From positions 45,899 through 109,898 of the forward strand of contig NZ_AFUB01000066.1 of the NCBI RefSeq assembly GCF_000222705.1: a DNA stretch of 64,000 bases, in the 5' to 3' direction. The translations under genes and the position numbers were made by a program. The notes under the pieces are model-generated. The model worked only from the letters and a program-made list of their open reading frames with translations. It was not told where the DNA came from and made no database searches. This stretch comes from Streptococcus mitis bv. 2 str. SK95 (GTDB lineage: Bacteria; Bacillota; Bacilli; Lactobacillales; Streptococcaceae). Shown piece after piece: positions 28,167 to 38,339 of the stretch; positions within the stretch are counted from its first letter, which is position 1; the number at the start of each line of letters is the position of its first letter.

Positions 28167-28708
28167 TTCGAACCAAATGTCCCTTTGAATACATGAGCGC
28201 TACCCTTGAAATAATCATAGCCAGAGTAGATAGTGAAAAACAAAGCGATATAAAGCAACAGCTGACCAATTAAATTCCAATGTAAGAGCAAAAAGATAAT
28301 GGCAAACATCTGACTAAAGGTCTTGATTTTCCCTGGCATCGCTGCTGCTAGAACTGTCCCCCCCGTCTCAACAAGCAACAAACGCAAGCCTGTCACCGCA
28401 AGTTCACGACATATGATAATAGCAACAACCCAAGCTGGAGCCATACCCAACTCAATCAACATGATAAAAGCTGACATAACCAACAACTTATCCGCCATTG
28501 GATCTGCAAACTTCCCAAAGTTGCTGACCACATTCCATTTTCGAGCAAGATAGCCATCGAGATAATCCGTTATACTAGCAACTGCAAAGATGATTGCTGC
28601 CAGCAGGTGACTGCCTTGTGAATGACCCAAAGTCAAAATAAGAATAAAGAGAGGTATAAAGAGAATTCTACCAACTGTTAATACATTAGGGATTTGTTCT
28701 TTTTTCAT
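28163..28708 (-). CDS. pgsA: CDP-diacylglycerol-glycerol-3-phosphate 3-phosphatidyltransferase
   Basis: The 181-residue integral membrane enzyme makes phosphatidylglycerol-phosphate, the first committed step to the main anionic phospholipid. The CDP-alcohol phosphotransferase signature is complete in 'DYLDGYLARKWN...GKFADPMADKLL' (DGxxAR, then G, D, D), near residues 45-75. Four to five further helices follow. It lies 10 bases after rodZ and overlaps ecfA1 by four bases. Confidence 0.95.
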   Translation of the reverse strand: MKKEQIPNVLTVGRILFIPLFILILTLGHSQGSHLLAAIIFAVASITDYLDGYLARKWNVVSNFGKFADPMADKLLVMSAFIMLIELGMAPAWVVAIIICRELAVTGLRLLLVETGGTVLAAAMPGKIKTFSQMFAIIFLLLHWNLIGQLLLYIALFFTIYSGYDYFKGSAHVFKGTFGSK

Positions 28709-28718
28709 TGTTTCTTCC

Positions 28719-29543
28719 TTAGTCTGTAGTGAATGTAAGTGTTACAGTTCCAGTCTCAGTCGTCAACTTGGAAGTATCAACTGTTTGATTATCTACAGTC
28801 ACAGTAACTCCCTTCACTACACCTAAGGTGATAGTAACGGGATTCTTAGTTGAAACTGTTGTTTTTGCATTTTTATTGTCTGCGGATAGTGTCACACCAC
28901 CCTCTAGCTCGCTTCCTGAAACACTAACCCAGCTAGTTACATCCGAAACTGCCAGCTGAACCGTAGCTGTTTCCTTACTCGTTTTATACCGAGCTTCAAT
29001 GCGGTTTCCTTCGCCTGACACTGTAATAGTTGATTCCGTAGTAGAAGATGGGCTAGACGTCTGACTACTAGAAGATGAACTAGATGAGGTTGTGGAACTA
29101 GTTGAGCTAACAACACTATAATTAGGCGAAGAAGGACGCGTTGGTTGAGTCTGGATATAATTCCAAACATAATAAGTCACAAAAATTAAAATCGACAAGG
29201 CAAATAAAATGAAATAAATCAAGGGCAGATAAGAAGTCTTTTTCTTATTTGATCGTCTGCGACCAGACAAGTCTTCTTCATCGACATCTACCTCTTCATA
29301 AGTGATCATACTACCTGAATCATAGGCATCCAAAATAATTCGTTCATCCAATTCAACTGCCCAAGCATATTTTCTCAAAAAAGAACGAGCATAAAAGGGA
29401 CTAGGAAGTTGATCAAAATCATCAGCCTCCATAGCCTCTAATAAATTCATCTGAATATCCGTTTTTGTCTGCAGTTCTTCTATACTCAATCCCTGGTTAA
29501 TTCTGGCTAGACGCAGAACCTCACCAATTGTTTTTTTTCTCAT
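28719..29543 (-). CDS. rodZ: RodZ-like helix-turn-helix membrane protein
   Basis: This protein (about 274 residues) has a cytoplasmic N-terminal HTH ('GEVLRLARINQGLSIEELQ', 'FYARSFLRKYAWAVELDE'), a charged linker, one membrane helix (about 108-130), a Ser/Thr-rich extracellular stalk and a C-terminal DUF4115 beta domain. That is the RodZ layout, a cell-shape and division-site factor. Start: of two ATGs, 29543 (MRKKTIG) has AGAAGGA nine bases upstream, while 29552 lies directly on that site. It sits between the M16 peptidase genes and pgsA. Confidence 0.88.
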   Translation of the reverse strand: MRKKTIGEVLRLARINQGLSIEELQTKTDIQMNLLEAMEADDFDQLPSPFYARSFLRKYAWAVELDERIILDAYDSGSMITYEEVDVDEEDLSGRRRSNKKKTSYLPLIYFILFALSILIFVTYYVWNYIQTQPTRPSSPNYSVVSSTSSTTSSSSSSSSQTSSPSSTTESTITVSGEGNRIEARYKTSKETATVQLAVSDVTSWVSVSGSELEGGVTLSADNKNAKTTVSTKNPVTITLGVVKGVTVTVDNQTVDTSKLTTETGTVTLTFTTD

Positions 29544-29579
29544 ACTTAGCATTCCTTCTTTCTAGGGTTACTTAATCTT

Positions 29580-30863
29580 TTAAGCTGGAAAGATTGTAAA
29601 ATCAACTAGATCACCATCATCTATCAAACGATGACCTGCTTCAAGAACATCGTCTAAAGTAATTTCTTGTAAAATTTTTGGTAAATCCAAAATAGTTTCT
29701 CCTCTGTCGACTGGTTCATACTGTGTTGCAATAAACTCCAAGGAGTTCATACTACTGAAAAATTCCCCAAACATCTCACTCTTGACAAGATCAAGATGTT
29801 CCTCTGTAAGATCTGAATCTTTCGTAAAGTTGCGAATAGCCTTTCGAAATTGATGCGACAAAGAAACAGGTTCTTTCGTTTCCATCGTCAACATCACAAA
29901 ATGAAAGCGACTGTTGACTTCTACCTCTAAGGACAGCGAGGCATCCAACTTCCCTGTCTCATATAACTTTTGAAATCGCTCAGAAGTCCAACCAAACATC
30001 ATCGTAAACAATAATTTTAGCAAAACATTATAACGGTAGCAATCTTCTTCTGCCACCTCACCTGCTCCCCTAATTCCAACAGCAAGTTTTGGTGAAGAGA
30101 CTTCCATCCGAAGGCTATCTGTTTCTTTGACAGCTTGTAAAGTAAGCTTCTCCTTCCTTACTACCATTTCTTCCACGTTTCTAAGTTTCTTTTGTGAAAA
30201 ATACTTCTCAACCGTATCTACATCAAAATTGCCAACTAAAAACAAAGACATATTGACATGTTTGTAAAAGGCTGTAAAGTTATCTTTTAAGTCATTTAGC
30301 TGAATATTGTTAATTGATTTTTCACTTCCAACAATATCTGCCGCCAGAGGAGTATTGGGATAAAGATTTGCTAATGTTGCAAAAAACAGACGCGAATCTG
30401 GATCATCTTGGTACATCTCACGTTCTTGTTGAATGATTTCCCGCTCTCGCTCAACTGACTCTTCTGTAAAATGAGCAACTGTTACCAATTCCTCAAGCAA
30501 ATCCAAATTTTCTGATAAATGATCTATTGTTGAAAACAAATAGCTCGTCTTTGTAAAACTTGTAAAAGCATTGCTATCAGCTCCCAAGCGTGTAAAAGAC
30601 TCCATAATATCTTCAGCATTTTCTCTCTCAAATAATTTATGTTCAAGAAAATGTGCAATTCCATCTGGATAACACTGTAAACCTTTTTCAGATAGTGTAA
30701 AGCTTGTGTCTACTGATCCAAATTGAACTGTTACAACTCCGTAAACTTCATTAAATTGTTTCTTAGGAAGGAGAGAAACTGTCAATCCATTTGATAGACG
30801 AGTCTGATAAACCGTCTCCTTTACAGCAGGATAGTATTTTTCTTCAAAGGTAACTGGTGTCAT
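29580..30863 (-). CDS. M16 family peptidase with intact zinc motif (YmfH-like)
   Basis: The 427-residue protein is a pitrilysin-family (M16) metallopeptidase. The inverted zinc motif HxxEH is visible in 'AHFLEHKLFE' near residue 72, with the downstream glutamate region 'EERE..IIQQEREM'. It is the active partner of the next gene upstream, which lacks the motif; such pairs act together in the cytoplasm, and in B. subtilis are ymfF/ymfH. The two genes overlap by four bases. Substrate is unknown. Confidence 0.88.
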   Translation of the reverse strand: MTPVTFEEKYYPAVKETVYQTRLSNGLTVSLLPKKQFNEVYGVVTVQFGSVDTSFTLSEKGLQCYPDGIAHFLEHKLFERENAEDIMESFTRLGADSNAFTSFTKTSYLFSTIDHLSENLDLLEELVTVAHFTEESVEREREIIQQEREMYQDDPDSRLFFATLANLYPNTPLAADIVGSEKSINNIQLNDLKDNFTAFYKHVNMSLFLVGNFDVDTVEKYFSQKKLRNVEEMVVRKEKLTLQAVKETDSLRMEVSSPKLAVGIRGAGEVAEEDCYRYNVLLKLLFTMMFGWTSERFQKLYETGKLDASLSLEVEVNSRFHFVMLTMETKEPVSLSHQFRKAIRNFTKDSDLTEEHLDLVKSEMFGEFFSSMNSLEFIATQYEPVDRGETILDLPKILQEITLDDVLEAGHRLIDDGDLVDFTIFPA

Positions 30864-32110
30864 TCTATTCCTTCCATAAAGTATATCGCTTGTAACCGAA
30901 CACTATTTGCTGCTTTGCAGATAGCTTCTTTATCAACTTTATTTAATTTTTCAATCCAATTGTCAAAATCTGATGTAGATTTCCCTAACAAACTTTTCAA
31001 GTAAACTCGCTCGATTAGTGAGCTCTGACTATCTTGCGCAAGCAACAAGGTTCTGCGAATCATCTCCTTAGTCTGTTCAATCTCCAAATCTGTAAAATTA
31101 CCTTTTTTTAGTTCAAGTAATTGATGATTCATCAACTTCCTAGCTTGATTGCGATTTCCCCGATCAATGCCAGCATACATCCTCAATTGACCACTAAATA
31201 AATCCAATTGACTGGAGATAGTGTAAGCTAGACCAGCATTTTCCCGAACATTTGTAAAAAGCTTAGAGTGAGCAAAACCACCTAATAGACCATTCATTAC
31301 TACCATGGCCAAATGATGCTTGTCTCCATAGCTCGTAGAACAATGGTAAGCCAATTCCAAAACAGATTGGCCCACATTCTTACGAACCATTCCTTCCCGA
31401 AGGACATTTGAATATGGTTGTTTGTACTGAGGCTTGACATCGATTTGACGCCCAGTAAAGGAGAATGACCTCAACCACTCCTTCACTTCTACTTCATTAA
31501 AATCACCCAAGAAAAAGAAATCAATTCGATCATTTTTCAGAGCATCTTGAAAGCAAGTGTAGCTACTTTCCGGAGACTCATTTGAAATGCGATTTCGTAA
31601 ATCACTGTATCTCAATTGAAGACGCTCATCACGGAAGAACAAGCTATCCAACTCCTTATGAGCAAAATAAAATGAATCATCCATATCAGTAGCCAAACTG
31701 GCCAATAACTGTTTTCTTTCAATTTCAAATAAGGCTGGCTCAAAAGCACCATCTTGAGCTAAGGGGGCAAATAAAGTCTGTCTCACCAGTTTAAAAATTT
31801 GAGAAGTCAAGACATTTTTTTTACTCAAAAACTCGTCCCGCACATAGGTAAATGTTAGGTCAAGAATATGTGCCTGTCCTCTACGATAAGCACTCGTAGA
31901 AATATCCGTTCCATATAAACTTGCCAAGTATCTGCGAAAAGCTTGAGATGTTGGGTGAGCTTTATTGGCAGTTTCCAACATACTTGCACTTAACATGCGT
32001 CCTGCTATTGTCTCAAGAGATAAGAGAGCAGTAAAACGAATAGTGATTTTATTTATTTTAAACTTTTTGGATTGAATAAAATGTGCTGAAATTCCAGACA
32101 CCAACTCCAT
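30860..32110 (-). CDS. M16 family peptidase-like protein, non-catalytic partner (YmfF-like)
   Basis: The 416-residue protein has the M16 fold ('GRMLSASMLETANKAHPTSQAF' region and 'VRENAGLAYTISSQLDLFSG', the R/Y substrate-binding signature) but no HxxEH motif where the zinc site should be. It is therefore the inactive half of a two-subunit M16 peptidase. It is the first gene of a long leftward run (M16 pair, rodZ, pgsA, ecfA1-A2-T), driven by an extended -10 promoter 28 bases upstream. Confidence 0.87.
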   Translation of the reverse strand: MELVSGISAHFIQSKKFKINKITIRFTALLSLETIAGRMLSASMLETANKAHPTSQAFRRYLASLYGTDISTSAYRRGQAHILDLTFTYVRDEFLSKKNVLTSQIFKLVRQTLFAPLAQDGAFEPALFEIERKQLLASLATDMDDSFYFAHKELDSLFFRDERLQLRYSDLRNRISNESPESSYTCFQDALKNDRIDFFFLGDFNEVEVKEWLRSFSFTGRQIDVKPQYKQPYSNVLREGMVRKNVGQSVLELAYHCSTSYGDKHHLAMVVMNGLLGGFAHSKLFTNVRENAGLAYTISSQLDLFSGQLRMYAGIDRGNRNQARKLMNHQLLELKKGNFTDLEIEQTKEMIRRTLLLAQDSQSSLIERVYLKSLLGKSTSDFDNWIEKLNKVDKEAICKAANSVRLQAIYFMEGIE

Positions 32111-32137
32111 ACCTTACCTCCTTACATATAGAGTTCT

Positions 32138-32143
32138 ATTATA
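32138..32143 (-). promoter_or_regulatory. Extended -10 promoter of the M16-rodZ-pgsA-ecf run
   Basis: TATAAT on the minus strand is preceded by TGG, an extended -10 element (TGnTATAAT). A good AAGGAGG follows before the first gene. It faces away from the yaaA promoter about 100 bases to the right. Confidence 0.75.
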
Positions 32144-32241
32144 CCACGAAAATCAAAATTTTTCTTGTTCTCTTTATAGCTTTAAAAAGTAAAACCGTTT
32201 TCATTTTAACTGACTTTCCTTCAGCTATTTCAGGGAAAATA

Positions 32242-32250
32242 TGGTATAAT
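32242..32250 (+). promoter_or_regulatory. Extended -10 promoter of yaaA-recF
   Basis: TGGTATAAT on the plus strand ends 20 bases before the yaaA ATG. It is an extended -10 element, and no strong -35 box is needed. Confidence 0.75.
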
Positions 32251-32270
32251 ACCAAAGATTGAGGTGAATT

Positions 32271-32639
32271 ATGGAATACAAATTATTTGAAGAATTTATT
32301 ACGCTCCAAGCCCTTCTAAAAGAGCTTGGAATTATACAGAGCGGTGGTGCTATTAAATCCTTTTTAATGGAGCATCAAGTTTACTTTAATGGTGAGTTAG
32401 AAAGTAGACGTGGGAAAAAAATCCGTATTGGAGATACGATTGACATTCCTGATATAAAGATTGACATCACCTTGACACAACCAAGTTTAAAAGAACAAGA
32501 AGAATACCAAGCGGATAAGATTGAAAAAGAGCGAATTGCTAAACTTGTCAAAGAGATGAATAAAGGTGTCAAGAAAGAAAAACAAAAAACTTCTTCATCA
32601 CCTAAAGCCAAACAAGCTCCACGTTTTCCAGGAAGATAA
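32271..32639 (+). CDS. yaaA: S4 domain protein YaaA
   Basis: The 122-residue protein has an S4-type RNA-binding domain ('[23 protein letters not shown]', '[20 protein letters not shown]') and a Lys-rich basic tail. YaaA of this kind (not the E. coli gene of that name) sits next to recF in many Firmicutes and is linked to late ribosome assembly. The recF ATG begins two bases after its stop codon. Confidence 0.87.
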   Translation: MEYKLFEEFITLQALLKELGIIQSGGAIKSFLMEHQVYFNGELESRRGKKIRIGDTIDIPDIKIDITLTQPSLKEQEEYQADKIEKERIAKLVKEMNKGVKKEKQKTSSSPKAKQAPRFPGR

Positions 32640-32641
32640 CT

Positions 32642-33739
32642 ATGTGGCTTCAACATTTAACAATTAAGACCTTTCGAAATTACAAAGAGGCAAAAATTGA
32701 TTTCAATCCAAAATTAAACGTCTTTTTAGGCCAAAATGCTCAAGGAAAAACCAATATTCTAGAAGCAATCTATTTCTTAGCCTTGACACGTAGTCATCGG
32801 ACTCGTACAGATAAAAATCTCATTCATTTTGATGACGAGCAACTTCATCTTTCTGGCTTGCTACAGAAAAAAACAGGTTCTATCCCTCTAGAAATTGATT
32901 TAACACCAAAAGGGCGTGTGACTAAAGTCAATCACTTAAAACAAGCTCGCCTATCAGACTATATCGGACATATGAATGTTGTTCTCTTCGCACCTGAAGA
33001 TCTCCAGTTAATTAAAGGAGCGCCATCCGTTCGTCGAAAATTTATAGACATCGAACTGGGACAAATTAAACCAATTTACTTGTCAGACCTGTCAAACTAC
33101 AACCATATACTCAAGCAGAGAAATACTTACCTAAAATCCAGTCAAAAGATTGATGAAACATTTCTGTCAGTCTTAGATGATCAGTTAGTAGAGTACGGTT
33201 GTCGCGTCATAAAGCATCGGATAAAATTCATTAAAGATTTAGAGAAATTTGGTCAAATAAAACACTTAGAAATCTCAAATAAATTAGAAGAGTTGTCAAT
33301 ATCTTATCAATCATCTGTCAACTTCACTGATAAAAAACAGCTAACAAGTTCTTTTAAAATGGCTTTAGAAAAAAGCAGATCAAGAGATTTGTTTAAAAAG
33401 AATACTGGTGTCGGCCCTCATCGAGATGACATTGCTTTTTATATCAATGGTATGGATGCTAGTTTTGGAAGCCAAGGTCAACATCGCAGCCTTGTTCTTT
33501 CTATCAAACTGGCAGAGATTGAGTTAATGGAAAGTATTACCAACGAGTCTCCAATACTACTGCTTGATGATGTCATGAGTGAACTTGACAACACACGGCA
33601 ACTAAAATTACTAGAAACCATTTCTCAATCTATCCAAACCTTTATTACAACAACAAGTTTAGATCACTTACAAAACTTGCCAGAAAACCTTAGTATTTTC
33701 AATATTCAAAACGGAAAAATATCTGTAAATCAACATTGA
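32642..33739 (+). CDS. recF: DNA replication and repair protein RecF
   Basis: The 365-residue SMC-like ATPase helps load RecA at single-stranded gaps with RecO and RecR. It has Walker A '[19 protein letters not shown]' near residue 35, '[15 protein letters not shown]', the signature-like '[16 protein letters not shown]' and Walker B '[13 protein letters not shown]'. In this group recF is about 17 kb from dnaA and not beside dnaN as in Bacillus. A shared terminator with guaB follows. Confidence 0.95.
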   Translation: MWLQHLTIKTFRNYKEAKIDFNPKLNVFLGQNAQGKTNILEAIYFLALTRSHRTRTDKNLIHFDDEQLHLSGLLQKKTGSIPLEIDLTPKGRVTKVNHLKQARLSDYIGHMNVVLFAPEDLQLIKGAPSVRRKFIDIELGQIKPIYLSDLSNYNHILKQRNTYLKSSQKIDETFLSVLDDQLVEYGCRVIKHRIKFIKDLEKFGQIKHLEISNKLEELSISYQSSVNFTDKKQLTSSFKMALEKSRSRDLFKKNTGVGPHRDDIAFYINGMDASFGSQGQHRSLVLSIKLAEIELMESITNESPILLLDDVMSELDNTRQLKLLETISQSIQTFITTTSLDHLQNLPENLSIFNIQNGKISVNQH

Positions 33740-33751
33740 CAACACTGTAAA

Positions 33752-33785
33752 CAAAAAGAGCTCCTGAAAATCAGGAGTTCTTTTT
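33752..33785. terminator. Bidirectional terminator between recF and guaB
   Basis: AAAAAGARCTCCTGA-type arms pair as AAAAAGAGCTCCTGA and TCAGGAGTTCTTTTT around a short A-rich loop. Both strands end in T-runs, so it can stop the two converging genes. Confidence 0.88.
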
Positions 33786-33792
33786 CTACTTC

Positions 33793-35322
<1,530 letters not shown>

Positions 35323-35324
35323 CT

Positions 35325-35352
35325 ATCATACCATTCTACGAAAATTTGTCAA
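35325..35352 (-). promoter_or_regulatory. Promoter of guaB
   Basis: TTGACA (35347-35352) and TATGAT (35325-35330) on the minus strand are 16 bases apart. AGAGGAAA precedes the guaB ATG. I saw no guanine riboswitch or PurR box here. Confidence 0.65.
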
Positions 35353-35376
35353 TTATATTTATAACAGAAAACATAA

Positions 35377-35414
35377 AAAAACTATCCCTGTGATTCTATG
35401 GAAGAGATAGTTTT
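35377..35414 (-). terminator. Terminator of trpS
   Basis: AAAACTATC and GATAGTTTT pair across a 20-base loop; on the minus strand a T7 run follows. It lies about 20 bases after the trpS stop codon. Confidence 0.75.
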
Positions 35415-35433
35415 ACGATTCATATTTTATCTA

Positions 35434-36459
35434 TTATTTAAAATAATTTAGTCCCATTGCTCCCTTAACTTCAGATAGAGTTTGCCCTGCAACCTCACGA
35501 GCTTTTTCACTACCTTTTTGAAGCATATTGTACACTTCACCCATATCCTTAGCAAATTCGATACGGCGCTCACGAATAGGATCAAGTTCGCGTTCTAATA
35601 TTTCAAGTAGATAACGTTTCGTCTTCACATCACCAAGACCACCACGTTGATAATGTTCTTTCATATCTGCAATTTCTTGAGCATCTTCTGGACGACCAAA
35701 CACATCTAGATAATGGAAAACCATATTTCCTTCAATCTTACCTGGATCCTCAACCCGAATATGATCCGGGTCTGTATACATACTCATGACTTTTTTACGC
35801 AAAGTATCAGCATCATCAGCTAGATAAATACCATTATTAAGGGATTTAGACATTTTAGCATTTCCATCTAGACCAGGCAAACGTCCTGCTCTCTCATTTT
35901 CTGGATAAATACCTTCTGGTTCCACCAAGACATCACAGTTATATGCGTTGTTAAAAGAACGAACAATCTCACGAGTTTGCTCAATCATTGGTTTCTGATC
36001 TGTTCCAACAGGAACATAATTGGCCTTGAAGGCAGTAATATCTGCTGCTTGCGCAATCGGATATACCAAAAATCCTGTCGGAATACTTTCTCCAAACCCT
36101 TTTTGAGCAATCTCTGTTTTTACTGTCGGATTACGTTCCAAACGAGCTAGTGACACCAAATTCATATAGTACATAGATAGTTCAGCCAACTCTGGAATCT
36201 GGCTTTGAATAAAGATAGTTGATTTACTTGGATCTAATCCAACTGCTAAGTAATCTAAGGCAACATTCCCAATCGATTCTACAATCGTTTGAGGGTCTTT
36301 GGCGTGATCTGTCAAGGCTTGTTGGTCCGCTAAAAAAACAAACATGTCATACTTGTCTTCTTCCTGCAGTAATACTCTATTTTTTAGACTCCCAACATAA
36401 TGTCCAATATGCAGTTTTCCTGTTGGGCGATCTCCTGTTAAAATAATGGGTTTCGTCAT
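35434..36459 (-). CDS. trpS: Tryptophanyl-tRNA synthetase
   Basis: The 341-residue class I synthetase charges tRNA-Trp. Its HIGH motif is seen in '[17 protein letters not shown]' and KMSKS in '[16 protein letters not shown]'. Other marks are the '[12 protein letters not shown]' loop. No T-box leader is visible in the short upstream gap, so expression is likely constitutive. It is a single gene, divergent from the ABC-F gene. Confidence 0.95.
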   Translation of the reverse strand: MTKPIILTGDRPTGKLHIGHYVGSLKNRVLLQEEDKYDMFVFLADQQALTDHAKDPQTIVESIGNVALDYLAVGLDPSKSTIFIQSQIPELAELSMYYMNLVSLARLERNPTVKTEIAQKGFGESIPTGFLVYPIAQAADITAFKANYVPVGTDQKPMIEQTREIVRSFNNAYNCDVLVEPEGIYPENERAGRLPGLDGNAKMSKSLNNGIYLADDADTLRKKVMSMYTDPDHIRVEDPGKIEGNMVFHYLDVFGRPEDAQEIADMKEHYQRGGLGDVKTKRYLLEILERELDPIRERRIEFAKDMGEVYNMLQKGSEKAREVAGQTLSEVKGAMGLNYFK

Positions 36460-36654
36460 TTTTTTCTCCTTCGAAATGGTCTCTTCAATTATAGCATTTT
36501 TTTGTTAAAATAACAGAAAATTATTTAAATCAAACGACTAACTCATTGTAAATAAAATTGTAAACTTAATTGACACAAAATTGACAGATAAAAATTTGAA
36601 TATTTCTCTCTTTTCTAGTAGAATAAATGTATTACATATTATAGGAGAAAAACA

Positions 36655-38277
36655 TTGCTTACAGTATCTGATGTTTCACTACGTTTTAGTGATCGCAAAC
36701 TTTTTGATGATGTCAACATCAAATTTACAGAAGGAAATACATACGGATTAATTGGTGCTAATGGTGCTGGTAAGTCTACATTCTTAAAAATTCTAGCTGG
36801 TGATATCGAACCTACAACTGGCCACATCTCTCTTGGTCCAGATGAACGTCTCTCTGTTCTCCGTCAAAATCATTTTGACTATGAAGATGAACGAGCAATT
36901 GATGTCGTTATCATGGGAAATGAAAAACTTTATAGCATCATGAAAGAAAAAGATGCTATTTACATGAAGGAAGATTTCTCAGACGAGGACGGTGTTCGTG
37001 CGGCTGAACTTGAAGGTGAATTTGCCGAACTTGGAGGTTGGGAGGCAGAGAGCGAAGCATCTCAACTACTTCAAAATCTTAATATTCCAGAAGAATTGCA
37101 CTATCAAAACATGAGCGAATTGGCCAATGGTGAAAAAGTGAAGGTTCTCCTTGCTAAAGCCTTATTTGGTAAACCTGATGTTCTTCTTTTGGACGAGCCG
37201 ACCAACGGTCTTGATATCCAGTCTATTACTTGGTTAGAAGATTTCTTGATTGACTTTGATAACACTGTTATCGTTGTATCCCATGACCGCCACTTCTTAA
37301 ACAAAGTATGTACTCACATGGCCGACCTTGACTTTGGAAAAATCAAACTCTATGTCGGAAACTATGACTTCTGGAAGGAATCTTCTGAGCTTGCTGCTAA
37401 ATTGCTAGCAGACCGTAATGCCAAGGCAGAAGAAAAAATTAAGCAATTGCAAGAATTCGTTGCTCGATTCTCTGCTAACGCTTCTAAGTCAAGACAGGCA
37501 ACGTCTCGTAAAAAAATGCTTGACAAGATTGAACTAGAAGAGATTGTGCCATCTAGTCGTAAATATCCATTTATCAACTTTAAAGCAGAACGTGAGATTG
37601 GTAATGATCTCTTGACAGTAGAAAATCTAACTGTAAAGATCGATGGTGAAACTATCTTGGACAATATTAGTTTCATCTTGCGTCCAGGTGATAAGACAGC
37701 TCTGATTGGACAAAATGACATCCAAACGACTGCATTAATTCGTGCAATTATGGGTGACATCGACTATGAAGGAACCGTCAAGTGGGGAGTTACTACTAGC
37801 CGTTCTTACTTGCCAAAAGACAACTCGGCTGATTTTGCAGGAGGAGAGTCAATCCTTGACTGGTTGCGTCAATTTGCAAGTAAAGAAGAAGATGACAATA
37901 CCTTCCTACGTGGTTTCCTTGGTCGTATGCTCTTTTCTGGAGATGAGGTTAATAAACCTGTAAACGTCTTATCAGGGGGAGAAAAAGTGCGTGTCATGCT
38001 TTCAAAACTCATGCTCTTGAAATCAAATGTCCTTGTACTCGATGATCCAACAAATCACTTGGACTTGGAATCTATCTCAAGCTTGAACGATGGATTGAAA
38101 AACTTTAAAGAATCAATCATCTTTGCTAGTCATGATCACGAGTTCATTCAAACTTTAGCAAACCATATTATTGTTTTGTCTAAGAATGGCGTCATTGATC
38201 GTATCGATGAAACTTATGATGAATTCCTAGAAAATGCAGAAGTACAAGCAAAAGTTAAAGAACTTTGGAAAGACTAA
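36655..38277 (+). CDS. ABC-F family ATPase
   Basis: The 540-residue protein has two ABC ATPase domains and no membrane segment, the ABC-F layout of ribosome-associated translation factors. Walker A is 'GANGAGKSTFLKIL' in the first domain; the second has the altered 'IGQNDIQTTALIR', which lacks the GKS/T core. Signatures 'LANGEKVKVLLAKAL' and 'LSGGEKVRVMLSKL', and Walker B 'LLLDEPTNGLD' and 'LVLDDPTNHLD', are clear. The start is TTG at 36655 with AGGAGAAA well placed. I see no basis to call it a resistance protein; the YbiT/YkpA-like housekeeping type is likelier. Confidence 0.9.
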   Translation: MLTVSDVSLRFSDRKLFDDVNIKFTEGNTYGLIGANGAGKSTFLKILAGDIEPTTGHISLGPDERLSVLRQNHFDYEDERAIDVVIMGNEKLYSIMKEKDAIYMKEDFSDEDGVRAAELEGEFAELGGWEAESEASQLLQNLNIPEELHYQNMSELANGEKVKVLLAKALFGKPDVLLLDEPTNGLDIQSITWLEDFLIDFDNTVIVVSHDRHFLNKVCTHMADLDFGKIKLYVGNYDFWKESSELAAKLLADRNAKAEEKIKQLQEFVARFSANASKSRQATSRKKMLDKIELEEIVPSSRKYPFINFKAEREIGNDLLTVENLTVKIDGETILDNISFILRPGDKTALIGQNDIQTTALIRAIMGDIDYEGTVKWGVTTSRSYLPKDNSADFAGGESILDWLRQFASKEEDDNTFLRGFLGRMLFSGDEVNKPVNVLSGGEKVRVMLSKLMLLKSNVLVLDDPTNHLDLESISSLNDGLKNFKESIIFASHDHEFIQTLANHIIVLSKNGVIDRIDETYDEFLENAEVQAKVKELWKD

Positions 38278-38288
38278 AATAAGACTTC

Positions 38289-38319
38289 AAAACTCAGTTG
38301 GGGTAACCAACTGAGTTTT
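38289..38319 (+). terminator. Terminator of the ABC-F gene
   Basis: AAAACTCAGTTGG and CCAACTGAGTTTT form a 13-pair stem with a short loop, then T-rich sequence. The next gene starts 20 bases later. Confidence 0.88.
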
Positions 38320-38339
38320 CTATCATTCTACGAGGTAAC

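Noticed and set aside
36460-36540. A T-box leader before trpS
   Set aside because: The gap is short and AT-rich and lacks the conserved T-box sequence and a specifier stem.
36655-38277. Antibiotic resistance ABC-F protein
   Set aside because: The sequence fits general ABC-F ATPases, with no feature pointing to a known resistance subtype, and the position is core.
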